Source: Pseudomonadota bacterium (GTDB lineage Bacteria > Pseudomonadota > Alphaproteobacteria > Micavibrionales > UBA2020). Taken from it: a DNA stretch of 21,981 bases. The notes under the pieces were generated by a model that ran no database searches, was not told the origin of the DNA, and worked only from the letters and a program-made list of their open reading frames with translations. This document shows, piece by piece, positions 14,840 through 21,240 of the stretch (position 1 is the stretch's first letter; every line of letters begins with the position of its first letter). The stretch is taken from contig JAEXMB010000029.1 of the NCBI GenBank assembly GCA_023444705.1, forward strand, positions 1 through 21,981. The letters run 5' to 3'. A program made the position numbers and the translations under genes.

Positions 14840-15061
14840 TTAGAAGCGGTGGCGCGCATCGACCTTGAGGCCCGCGATGGCGCGCACCTGTTGCACCACA
14901 TCCTGCCCGCCGACATAGGTGACGCCGGCAACGTTATGCTGCTCGCTATAGCCGACGCTGATCACGCCTTTGATTGCGCGGACTTTTTCAACGGCTTCGG
15001 CGCGTTGTTGCTTGTTCAGCGCCTTGTCGAATTCGATACGCAGGGAGGGCAGAAGGCTCAT
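14840..15061 (-). CDS. Hypothetical small protein, 73 residues, predicted alpha/beta
   Basis: ATG 15061 is chosen because AAGGA sits 9 bases upstream; the frame is open to 15139, but the extension is Ser/Arg-rich and lacks a ribosome site. The sequence suggests a compact alternating fold: strand LPSLRIEF, helix NKQQRAEAVEKVRAIKG, strand VISVGYSE, strand NVAGVTYVGG, helix DVVQQVRAIAG, strand LKVDARHRF. This is reminiscent of a small ferredoxin-like (HMA/I9-like) domain but has no CxxC or other metal motif. I recognise no named family. It lies 92 bases downstream of the aldo/keto reductase on the same strand, so it could be the last gene of that cluster or have its own promoter. Confidence 0.65.
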   Translation of the reverse strand: MSLLPSLRIEFDKALNKQQRAEAVEKVRAIKGVISVGYSEQHNVAGVTYVGGQDVVQQVRAIAGLKVDARHRF

Positions 15062-15153
15062 CACGGGGCATCCTTGAAAATAAATTATGGAAGAAGAAGA
15101 CCGACGATACCCCCTGCCCGTCTCTGCCACAACCCTCATTTTTATGAATTATG

Positions 15154-15942
15154 TCAACTTATAGCCGCCACATTGGCACGAATATTGGCGGGTGTCAGGC
15201 TGCCGATCACCGCCGCCGTCACGCCTGCCGTACCCAAAACGAAACGCAGGTCCGCGCCCGCATCACTGCTATGGCCCGAGGCCAGCGCCTTTTTCACAAA
15301 CACCGCCTTGCCCGCCTGCTGCGCGGCGGCGATCACGGCCGCTTCGTCGCGATAGCCGCTGTTATGCGCGACCATCACCGCATCGCCATGATCAAGCGCG
15401 GCCAGCCCGCCCGCAACCGTATAGGTCGACACGCCGATCAGGCCAAGCTTGCCTTCCTCGCGCAGGCGGTGGAGGACAGGCAGCACATCGGTCTGCGTCA
15501 CCACGTCGACATCGTCGCGGTTGGAATGCACCAGCACACAATCAAGATAGTCGGTTTTCAGGCGGGACAGACTGCGCTCGACACTCATGCGCGTGTGGGT
15601 GGCGGAAAAGTCATAGCGCGATGCCGCACCGTCAAATTCCTCGCCGGTCTTAGTCATGAGAAAAAATTTATCGCGGCGCACACCAAGGCGCTGGCCCAGA
15701 CGCTCCTCACTACTGCCATAGGCCGGCGCGGTATCAAGCAGCGTCATGCCAAGATCAAGACAGAGGTCGAGCAAACTGTCGATCTGCGCATCGTCGGGCA
15801 AGGCAAAACCATCGCCGCCGGGATATTTTACCCCCGTGTTGCGCCCGAATTTCACCGTGCCAAGACCAAGACGCGAGAGCAGATGCGCGCGCGGATGATT
15901 TTTGACAACAGCAGGAAGGTCGGCATTTACAAGCGGTGCCAT
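15154..15942 (-). CDS. Aldo/keto reductase
   Basis: This 262-residue NAD(P)H-dependent TIM-barrel oxidoreductase carries the complete catalytic tetrad of the family: Asp70 and Tyr75 (LLDTAPAYGSSEERLG), Lys98 (LMTKTG) and His139 (CVLVHSN). The C-terminal VIGSLTPANIRANVAA corresponds to the cofactor phosphate-binding end. It is shorter than the usual 300-330 residues, mainly in loops. ATG 15942 is preferred, with GGAGG 7 bases upstream; an in-frame ATG at 15957 lies before that ribosome site. The start lies within the 3' end of the FAD oxidoreductase gene (16-base overlap), so the two are translationally coupled and probably act in one pathway. The substrate is unknown. Confidence 0.92.
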   Translation of the reverse strand: MAPLVNADLPAVVKNHPRAHLLSRLGLGTVKFGRNTGVKYPGGDGFALPDDAQIDSLLDLCLDLGMTLLDTAPAYGSSEERLGQRLGVRRDKFFLMTKTGEEFDGAASRYDFSATHTRMSVERSLSRLKTDYLDCVLVHSNRDDVDVVTQTDVLPVLHRLREEGKLGLIGVSTYTVAGGLAALDHGDAVMVAHNSGYRDEAAVIAAAQQAGKAVFVKKALASGHSSDAGADLRFVLGTAGVTAAVIGSLTPANIRANVAAIS

Positions 15943-17177
15943 TGGCAATCCTCCCACGGCGGCGCGCCCGCCTGTGCCTGCGGCCAGTCAAGTGCGGGCA
16001 GCGGATAATAAGGCTTGATGGCATGGCGTTGCACCACCGCCTGCACCTGATCGGCCAGCAAGGGCGCAAAAGTCAGCTTGGTCGGCCACGCAATCACCAC
16101 ACGCCCGCGTTGCTGAACCGTGGGGCCTGCAGGCAACTGCCCGTCGGGGTTGGCAGGTTCGGCACGTTCGCCATACCAGGTGGCGAATTCCTTTTGCGAC
16201 CAGTCGATATGCGGAAAGACATCGGCAAGTTCTTTGGCGGCAAGTTCGATTGCAGCGCCGTCATCAAGGCTTGCGGCGTTTTCCGCCAGCGCACCGCCCA
16301 GGTACCAGACATAGCCGCCGCTGGCGCCATCGCGCGCCGCGGTCACTGTCAGGCGCGGCTTGGGCGAGCCGACGATGCCGTGACCGAACAGGGGCTCATC
16401 AAGCGCGCGCACCATGATCTGGCGCAAGGGGCGGCGCTGGGTCAGCGTCTTGCCGACCTTGAGGAGTTTCAGCACCTCTTCGTTGCCGAGCCCGGCCGTA
16501 CTGACGACCAGTTGCGCCTGCACGGCGATATCCCTGCCGTCATGCGAAAAGGCAACCTGACCGTCGGGCAACACGCCCGCCACCGCACCGCGCAGAATGC
16601 GCCCCGCCAGCGGTTTTGCCAGTGCTACGGTCAGGCTTTTGGCATCCATCACCACTTCGGGCAGGCGATAGACAGGGCCTTTGAATTTCGGGCGCGTGGC
16701 CAGCACTTCGGGGAATTCATCGCGCGCAAGTTTGCGTGTGCCCGCGTTGACCAGCTGCGCTGCCGCCAGCACGGCGGCAGACGACACGATGCCGCCCGCA
16801 GGCCACATGATCTGGTGATCGCAGGCAAAAGCCACGCCCGTCAGGTCGACATCGCCGCAGCCGTCAAAGCATGCCTGCCAGCGCGCGGGCATGGCGGCGA
16901 TGGCGCTGGCATGTTCGCCCGCACTGCCCGTCAGCGTGTATTTCTGTCCGCCGTGGATCATGCCCTGCGAGGCCAGCGTCTGCACGCCGCCGACTACGTC
17001 TTTTTCAAAGACCAGCACGCTGTAGCCACGGCGTTGCAGCACATTGGCGGTCCATAGCCCCGCAATACCCGCACCAATAACGACGATATCGACAGCAGGC
17101 AGGCGCGCAACCGCAACACCGCCATCGAGCGGCGGCGTCTGCGTGGCCGTGCTATCGTGGGGCGTATCAGTTGACAA
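15927..17177 (-). CDS. FAD-dependent oxidoreductase (DAO-like), TTG start
   Basis: This protein of about 416 residues has an N-terminal dinucleotide-binding fold: VVIGAGIAG at residues 32-40 and Glu58 (VLVFEKD), which binds the FAD ribose. QTLASQGMIHGGQKY fits the D-amino-acid-oxidase/glycine-oxidase style of FAD enzyme. VVSTAGLGNEEVL is the second FAD strand, and the C-terminus carries VVIAWPTKLTFAPL. No ATG lies near the expected start. TTG at 17177-17175 is chosen because AAGGA lies 8 bases upstream and it gives the family-like N-terminus. An upstream in-frame ATG at 17252 would be buried in the preceding gene. It overlaps that small membrane protein gene by 11 bases and the aldo/keto reductase by 16. 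It presumably oxidises an amine or hydroxy-acid, but the substrate is not readable. Confidence 0.88.
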   Translation of the reverse strand: MSTDTPHDSTATQTPPLDGGVAVARLPAVDIVVIGAGIAGLWTANVLQRRGYSVLVFEKDVVGGVQTLASQGMIHGGQKYTLTGSAGEHASAIAAMPARWQACFDGCGDVDLTGVAFACDHQIMWPAGGIVSSAAVLAAAQLVNAGTRKLARDEFPEVLATRPKFKGPVYRLPEVVMDAKSLTVALAKPLAGRILRGAVAGVLPDGQVAFSHDGRDIAVQAQLVVSTAGLGNEEVLKLLKVGKTLTQRRPLRQIMVRALDEPLFGHGIVGSPKPRLTVTAARDGASGGYVWYLGGALAENAASLDDGAAIELAAKELADVFPHIDWSQKEFATWYGERAEPANPDGQLPAGPTVQQRGRVVIAWPTKLTFAPLLADQVQAVVQRHAIKPYYPLPALDWPQAQAGAPPWEDCQWHRL

Positions 17178-17391
17178 ATTTATCGTCCTTGAGTTTCTTT
17201 TCCTCGCGCATGTCCGCCTTGATGGCAAGCACGACGCTGACCACCACGCCAAGGATCAGCAGCGTGGCAAAAATCTTCCAAAAGAGCGCATCGGCAAAGA
17301 CATCAAACCACATCTGCGCCAGCACAAGGGCGGCACCTGCCACCACCAGCCAGATGATCGAGCGCAACAGCATCGTCGTATTGATGTTCAT
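17167..17391 (-). CDS. Small two-helix membrane protein, 74 residues
   Basis: ATG 17391 is preceded by AAAGGAAG. Two hydrophobic helices are evident (about residues 8-28 and 36-60) with a short loop, followed by a highly charged cytoplasmic tail (ADMREEKKLKDDKFVN). I recognise no named family; similar small proteins occur as accessory subunits or fillers in many alphaproteobacterial operons. It sits between the DMT-like transporter (12-base gap) and the FAD oxidoreductase (11-base overlap). Its C-terminal codons contain the ribosome site and TTG start of the oxidoreductase, so its translation is tied to that enzyme. It may anchor or assist its neighbours; that is inference. Confidence 0.78.
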   Translation of the reverse strand: MNINTTMLLRSIIWLVVAGAALVLAQMWFDVFADALFWKIFATLLILGVVVSVVLAIKADMREEKKLKDDKFVN

Positions 17392-17403
17392 GGGTGGCTT
17401 CCT

Positions 17404-18279
17404 TTATTCAAACGACACAAACATGGGGATAGATACCGCAAAAGCCAAGGCACCCCACAGCAATTGCTCGCGCACCGTGCGTTCCTTCCAGATATAGGCG
17501 CTGAGCAACAGGATCACGGGTTTGGTCAGGCTTTGCACGATGACGATGACGGTGACCTCGTTGATGTCGACCATCTGATAGAATTTAAACAGCTCGGTCA
17601 CCGCATAGATCACGCCCGCCGCAATCGCCATTGGGTGAAAGGCGGCGGCGCGTAGCACGGCCAGATTGCGGCGATGCAGGCCAAGCGCCAGCGCCATCAA
17701 AATCAAATTCGACCCCAGCAACAGCGGATACCATGTGGTTTCGACCAGCACAGCCTGATCAATGGCCGCCGTCGCCACCACCAGCACGACCAGCCGCGCA
17801 TAGATCAAACGGGCATGACGCGTCAGCTCCGCCGCGTGGCCAAAGACCAGAAACGCCGCCGCGAGCGCGCATAACCCCAGTGCCGCAATCCATTTTTGCG
17901 TCGAGAGTTCCTCGCCAAGGCCCGCGTTGACGATGGCGATCAGGCCGATGGCCAGCGGCGTGACATAGTGGCGCGTGGAGAGCGACACCTTCATCAGGTC
18001 CTGCCCTGCCACGAACATCAGATAAAGCAACACGCCCTTGAGCGCGATCAGCGCAAACAGCCACGGCTTGAGGCTGAGGACAGGCAAGGCTTCGGGCAGC
18101 AGGTGGCCAAAGACGGGGGCCGTCACCAGCAGGCCGATCAGCGTCCAGCCGCCGATGAACAGCGGCGCCGTGCGGTGGTCGAGCATATTGCTGCACAGCT
18201 TGAGCGACAGCAGATGCGCGATCGTCAGCACGAAAAGAATGACGAGGAACAGCTCGGCGATGCCAAAACCAAGGGACAT
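17404..18279 (-). CDS. DMT-superfamily (EamA-like) membrane transporter
   Basis: This 291-residue protein has about ten hydrophobic segments in two halves, the usual layout of EamA/drug-metabolite transporters. The first half includes GGWTLIGLLVTAPVFG and YLMFVAGQDLMKVSLSTRHYVTPLA. The second half includes VIVIVQSLTKPVILLLSAYIWKERTVREQLLWGALAF, the typical near-C-terminal 'sE..t..q..G..lI' arrangement. The transported compound cannot be read. ATG 18279 has AAAGGA 5 bases upstream and follows the DUF4177 stop by 9 bases. Its context with an FAD oxidoreductase and an aldo/keto reductase suggests export or import of the metabolite handled by those enzymes. Confidence 0.82.
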   Translation of the reverse strand: MSLGFGIAELFLVILFVLTIAHLLSLKLCSNMLDHRTAPLFIGGWTLIGLLVTAPVFGHLLPEALPVLSLKPWLFALIALKGVLLYLMFVAGQDLMKVSLSTRHYVTPLAIGLIAIVNAGLGEELSTQKWIAALGLCALAAAFLVFGHAAELTRHARLIYARLVVLVVATAAIDQAVLVETTWYPLLLGSNLILMALALGLHRRNLAVLRAAAFHPMAIAAGVIYAVTELFKFYQMVDINEVTVIVIVQSLTKPVILLLSAYIWKERTVREQLLWGALAFAVSIPMFVSFE

Positions 18280-18288
18280 GAAAATCCT

Positions 18289-18531
18289 TTACGCGACGTC
18301 GCGCTCGAGAATGGTGAGAAACGCCTCGCGGTTGAAGAAGATGAATTCGCGGCGCGATTCACGCTCCATCGTCACCACGCGCCAGCCCTCGCGCGCGTTT
18401 TCGTTGAGGAAGTCGCTGTAGCGTTTGGGATCAACACGGCTGCCGCCCAGAAAGATCGAGCCGAGCAGAGGCTCGCGGTAGATCACGACCTTGTACTCGA
18501 CACGGCGTTTCTGGAAAACATCGGTGGACAT
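18289..18531 (-). CDS. DUF4177-like small protein, 80 residues
   Basis: The start ATG 18531 has AAGGG at 9 bases. The sequence carries the features of DUF4177: a strand near the N-terminus (RVEYKVVIYRE), a middle helix with FLNENAREGWRVVTM, and a final strand with basic and aromatic residues (RREFIFFNRE). DUF4177 proteins are small alpha/beta domains of unknown function. It is the first gene of the minus-strand cluster with the DMT-like transporter, two-TM protein, FAD oxidoreductase and aldo/keto reductase. No signal or membrane segment. Confidence 0.75.
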   Translation of the reverse strand: MSTDVFQKRRVEYKVVIYREPLLGSIFLGGSRVDPKRYSDFLNENAREGWRVVTMERESRREFIFFNREAFLTILERDVA

Positions 18532-18578
18532 CGCTAAAAACCCTTTTTATTTAGATACTTTATCGGTCGTTCTTCACC

Positions 18579-18607
18579 TTGACAAGTGCCGGGGGCAGGC
18601 CTAACTT
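18579..18607 (+). promoter_or_regulatory. Sigma-70-like promoter for the 116-residue ORF
   Basis: A perfect -35 TTGACA at 18579-18584, a 17-base spacer and TAACTT at 18602-18607 point rightwards. Transcription would start near 18614, giving a leader of about 75 bases that contains a DnaA box. Confidence 0.6.
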
Positions 18608-18621
18608 CCCTCTCCGCTGAG

Positions 18622-18630
18622 TTATCCACA
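18622..18630 (+). promoter_or_regulatory. Consensus DnaA box TTATCCACA
   Basis: This is an exact match to the high-affinity DnaA box, just downstream of the expected start point of the promoter at 18579-18607. A single box in a gene leader suggests DnaA-dependent control or titration rather than an origin; no box cluster or AT-rich unwinding region is present. Confidence 0.5.
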
Positions 18631-18687
18631 GCGCGCGAGTCGGACCATCCTGCCCGTCCCGCGAAGTCCTGATTTTCGAGCATAGCG

Positions 18688-19038
18688 ATGTCGACCGCCC
18701 TAAGACAACACACAAGCGAACCCCTGCGCCTTCATTTTTACACCGTTGCCGTCCGTCCGCCCGCAGCCGAAGCGGTCAACGCCGCGCCCGCCGGCATGGT
18801 CGACCTGCGCCTGCTGACCGATGCGATGATGCAGCAGGTGCGCGCCAAGGCCAAAGACATGCTGGTCGAAGAAAGCGTGCGCCTGACCGTCGATGCCAGC
18901 GCATTGGCGCAAAAGGGTATTTTCTTTATGCAAGCCCCCGCGCGCTTTGCCGAGGATGTGCGCAATCTCGATGGCATCCAGTCTGTCGACACGCCGCTGA
19001 ACAAGCGCAAGTCGCATCCACGCCGTTTTTCACGCTGA
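18688..19038 (+). CDS. Hypothetical protein, 116 residues
   Basis: This is a complete ORF with ATG 18688 and TGA at 19036-19038 behind a good promoter. The ribosome site is weak (GAGCATAGCG). I recognise no family. Visible features are a strand-like LRLHFYTVAVRP, an Ala/Pro-rich stretch, a helical DLRLLTDAMMQQVRAKAKDMLVEE, then VRLTVDASAL, FFMQAPARFAEDVRNLDGIQSVDTPL and a very basic end (NKRKSHPRRFSR). No signal peptide or Cys. The basic tail would suit nucleic-acid contact, but that is only a guess. It faces the convergent HAD gene, with a 65-base gap holding an inverted repeat. Confidence 0.65.
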   Translation: MSTALRQHTSEPLRLHFYTVAVRPPAAEAVNAAPAGMVDLRLLTDAMMQQVRAKAKDMLVEESVRLTVDASALAQKGIFFMQAPARFAEDVRNLDGIQSVDTPLNKRKSHPRRFSR

Positions 19039-19064
19039 TTGTCCATGCGCCAGCCGCGGTTGCG

Positions 19065-19085
19065 ATGTGATGCAAAGCATCACAT
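19065..19085. repeat. 9-base inverted repeat between convergent genes
   Basis: ATGTGATGC (19065-19073) and GCATCACAT (19077-19085) are exact complements with loop AAA. It lies between the convergent 116-residue ORF and the HAD gene, so it is probably a transcription-ending or 3'-stabilising hairpin for both, although no T-run follows on either strand. Confidence 0.5.
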
Positions 19086-19103
19086 GCAGAGCGTGCCAGC
19101 CAT

Positions 19104-19766
19104 TTAAATATATTTCACGATATCCTGCGCGTGGCTGTCGACGATGTGATGCGCGCCCGCATCCAGCAGGACATCGCGCGAATGCACGCCCCACGTCACA
19201 CCGATAGCAGTCGCGCCCGCGCTGCGGCCCATGCGCATGTCCATCGTCGTATCGCCCACCATCAGCGTCACATCCGCCGCCATCTTGCGGTCGCGCATGA
19301 TCGACAACAACTGGTCGGGGGCGGGTTTTTCCTTCTCGCCCCGGCCCTTGACGTCGCAGCTGGTGCGGATGGCGCAGAAATAGCCGCCAAGGCCGTAATG
19401 CGCCAGCGTGCTGGCCAGCGGCAGCGATGGCTTGGACGTCACGATCGCAAGTTCATGGTTGCGCAGGTGCAGGTCTTTGAGCAACTCGACCACGCCAAGG
19501 AACAGCGGCGGCATATGTTCGGGGTTGCCCGACATCGACCACTCGTCCGCCAGCTTGAAAGTGCCATAGAGGTGTTTGACCTGCGTTTCGCGGTCGACAC
19601 CCCATTTGAAGTCATGGTCATACGGGTTGCCATAGCCGGTGCGGATGGTATCCATGCACGGCATCGGCAGGTTGTTTTCGCGCGAGTAATGCTCGACCGC
19701 GCGGCCATAGAGGCCGTAGCTGTCCAGCAGCGTTCCGTCGATGTCGAAAACAACCAGCTTTTTCAT
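19104..19766 (-). CDS. HAD-superfamily hydrolase (phosphoglycolate phosphatase-like)
   Basis: This 220-residue cytoplasmic phosphatase has all four HAD motifs: the nucleophile D8 and acid D10 in VFDIDGTLLDS, motif II T110/S111 in IVTSKP, motif III Lys147 in EKEKPAPDQL, and motif IV GDTTMDM (Asp172, Asp176). A helical cap (about residues 15-85) puts it in subfamily I, with Gph/beta-phosphoglucomutase-like enzymes. The real substrate is unknown; phosphoglycolate or a nucleotide is typical. Its ATG overlaps the gatB stop by one base (TAATG), so it is translated together with gatB. The link to tRNA amidation is probably organisational only. Confidence 0.9.
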   Translation of the reverse strand: MKKLVVFDIDGTLLDSYGLYGRAVEHYSRENNLPMPCMDTIRTGYGNPYDHDFKWGVDRETQVKHLYGTFKLADEWSMSGNPEHMPPLFLGVVELLKDLHLRNHELAIVTSKPSLPLASTLAHYGLGGYFCAIRTSCDVKGRGEKEKPAPDQLLSIMRDRKMAADVTLMVGDTTMDMRMGRSAGATAIGVTWGVHSRDVLLDAGAHHIVDSHAQDIVKYI

Positions 19767-21226
19767 TATTGCGACAGTTTCGCTTTCACCAGGTCGTTGA
19801 CGATGCCCGGGTTGGCCTTGCCACCCGAGTTCTTGAGGACCTGACCGACGAAGAAGCCGAACAGCTTGTCCTTGCCGCTCTTGTATTCCGCGACCTTGTC
19901 GGCATTAGCGGCCAGTACCTCGTCGACGATCTTTTCGATCGCGCCGGTATCGGTCACCTGCTTGAGGCCTTTTTCATCGACGATGACGGCGGCGTCCTTG
20001 CCGCTTTCCAGCATCTCGGCAAAGACATCCTTGGCGATGCGGCCGGAAATGGTGTTGTCTTCGATCAAATCAATCAGCCCGCCGAGTTGTTCGGCCGAAA
20101 CGGGGCTTTCCGACAGGTCCTTCTCGCGCTTGTTGAGCGCGCCGAGCAGCTCGGTCAGCACCCAGTTGGCCGCAAGCTTGGCATTGCGTTTTTTCTTGCC
20201 GATGACGGTTTCAAAGAAATCCGCACGTTCCTTTTCGCCGCACAGGGTGGCGGCGTCATAGACCGACAGGCCAAGTTCTTCGATGAAGCGTTTTTTCTTG
20301 GCATCGGGCAGCTCGGGCAGGCTCGCGCGGATGTCGTCGATGAATTTATCATCAAGACGCAGCGGCAGCAGGTCCGGATCGGGGAAGTAGCGGTAGTCGT
20401 GCGCATCTTCCTTGGAGCGCATGGAGCGCGTGGTGCCGTTTTTGGTGTCAAACAGGCGCGTTTCCTGCGTGATGGTGCCACCACCTTCGATCACTTCGAT
20501 CTGGCGGCGCGCTTCGTATTCAATCGCCGCCTGCACGAAACGCACCGAGTTGACGTTCTTGATCTCGCAACGCGTGCCAAAGGGCGCGCCCGGTTTGCGC
20601 ACCGACACGTTGACGTCGCAACGCATGGAACCTTCGTCCATGTTGCCGTCGCAGGTGCCAAGATAGCGCACGATGGCGCGGATCTTGGTGACATAGGCCG
20701 CGGCCTCTTCGGGGCTGCGCATGTCGGGCTTGGAGACGATTTCCATCAGCGGGTTGCCGCTGCGGTTAAGGTCGACGAAGCTTTTGGACGGATGCTGGTC
20801 GTGCAGCGATTTACCCGCATCCTGTTCAAGGTGCAGGCGCTCCACGCCGATTTTCTTCACAGTGCCGTCAGGAAGATCGATGTCGATCTCGCCCTCGCCC
20901 ACGATGGGGTGCTGGTACTGGCTGATCTGATAGCCCTGCGGCAGGTCGGGGTAGAAGTAATTCTTGCGCTCGAACACCGACACGTTGTTGATTTTGGCGT
21001 TGAGGCCGAAACCGGTGCGCACGGCTTTTTCAACCGCCTCGGCATTGATGACGGGCAACATGCCCGGCATGCCGGCGTCGACGGGCGATACTTGCGCGTT
21101 GGGCGCGCCGCCGAATTCAGCCGAAGCGCCCGAGAACAGTTTCGATTTGGTCAGAACCTGGGCGTGGATTTCAAGCCCGATCACCATTTCCCAATCGCCG
21201 GTTTCACCTTTGAGAATTGCAGACAT
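19766..21226 (-). CDS. gatB: Asp-tRNA(Asn)/Glu-tRNA(Gln) amidotransferase subunit B
   Basis: This 486-residue subunit of GatCAB holds the mischarged tRNA and, with ATP, activates the Glu or Asp side chain so that ammonia from GatA can make Gln-tRNA(Gln) or Asn-tRNA(Asn). The N-terminal catalytic cradle is clear (MVIGLEIHAQVLTKSKLFSG, YFYPDLPQGYQISQYQ, LEQDAGKSLHD, VDLNRSGNPLMEIVS). The C-terminal YqeY-like tRNA-binding tail ends with ANPGIVNDLVKAKL. Length is normal. ATG 21226 has GAGGAG at 8 bases and lies 14 bases after gatA. It is part of a gatA-gatB-HAD transcript. Zinc-finger cysteines seen in some GatB proteins are absent. Confidence 0.98.
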   Translation of the reverse strand: MSAILKGETGDWEMVIGLEIHAQVLTKSKLFSGASAEFGGAPNAQVSPVDAGMPGMLPVINAEAVEKAVRTGFGLNAKINNVSVFERKNYFYPDLPQGYQISQYQHPIVGEGEIDIDLPDGTVKKIGVERLHLEQDAGKSLHDQHPSKSFVDLNRSGNPLMEIVSKPDMRSPEEAAAYVTKIRAIVRYLGTCDGNMDEGSMRCDVNVSVRKPGAPFGTRCEIKNVNSVRFVQAAIEYEARRQIEVIEGGGTITQETRLFDTKNGTTRSMRSKEDAHDYRYFPDPDLLPLRLDDKFIDDIRASLPELPDAKKKRFIEELGLSVYDAATLCGEKERADFFETVIGKKKRNAKLAANWVLTELLGALNKREKDLSESPVSAEQLGGLIDLIEDNTISGRIAKDVFAEMLESGKDAAVIVDEKGLKQVTDTGAIEKIVDEVLAANADKVAEYKSGKDKLFGFFVGQVLKNSGGKANPGIVNDLVKAKLSQ

Positions 21227-21240
21227 CTTCGATACTCCTC

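Noticed and set aside
19066..19084. CRP-like TGTGA...TCACA site
   Set aside because: The spacer is 9 bases rather than 6, and it lies between convergent gene ends where an activator site is unlikely.
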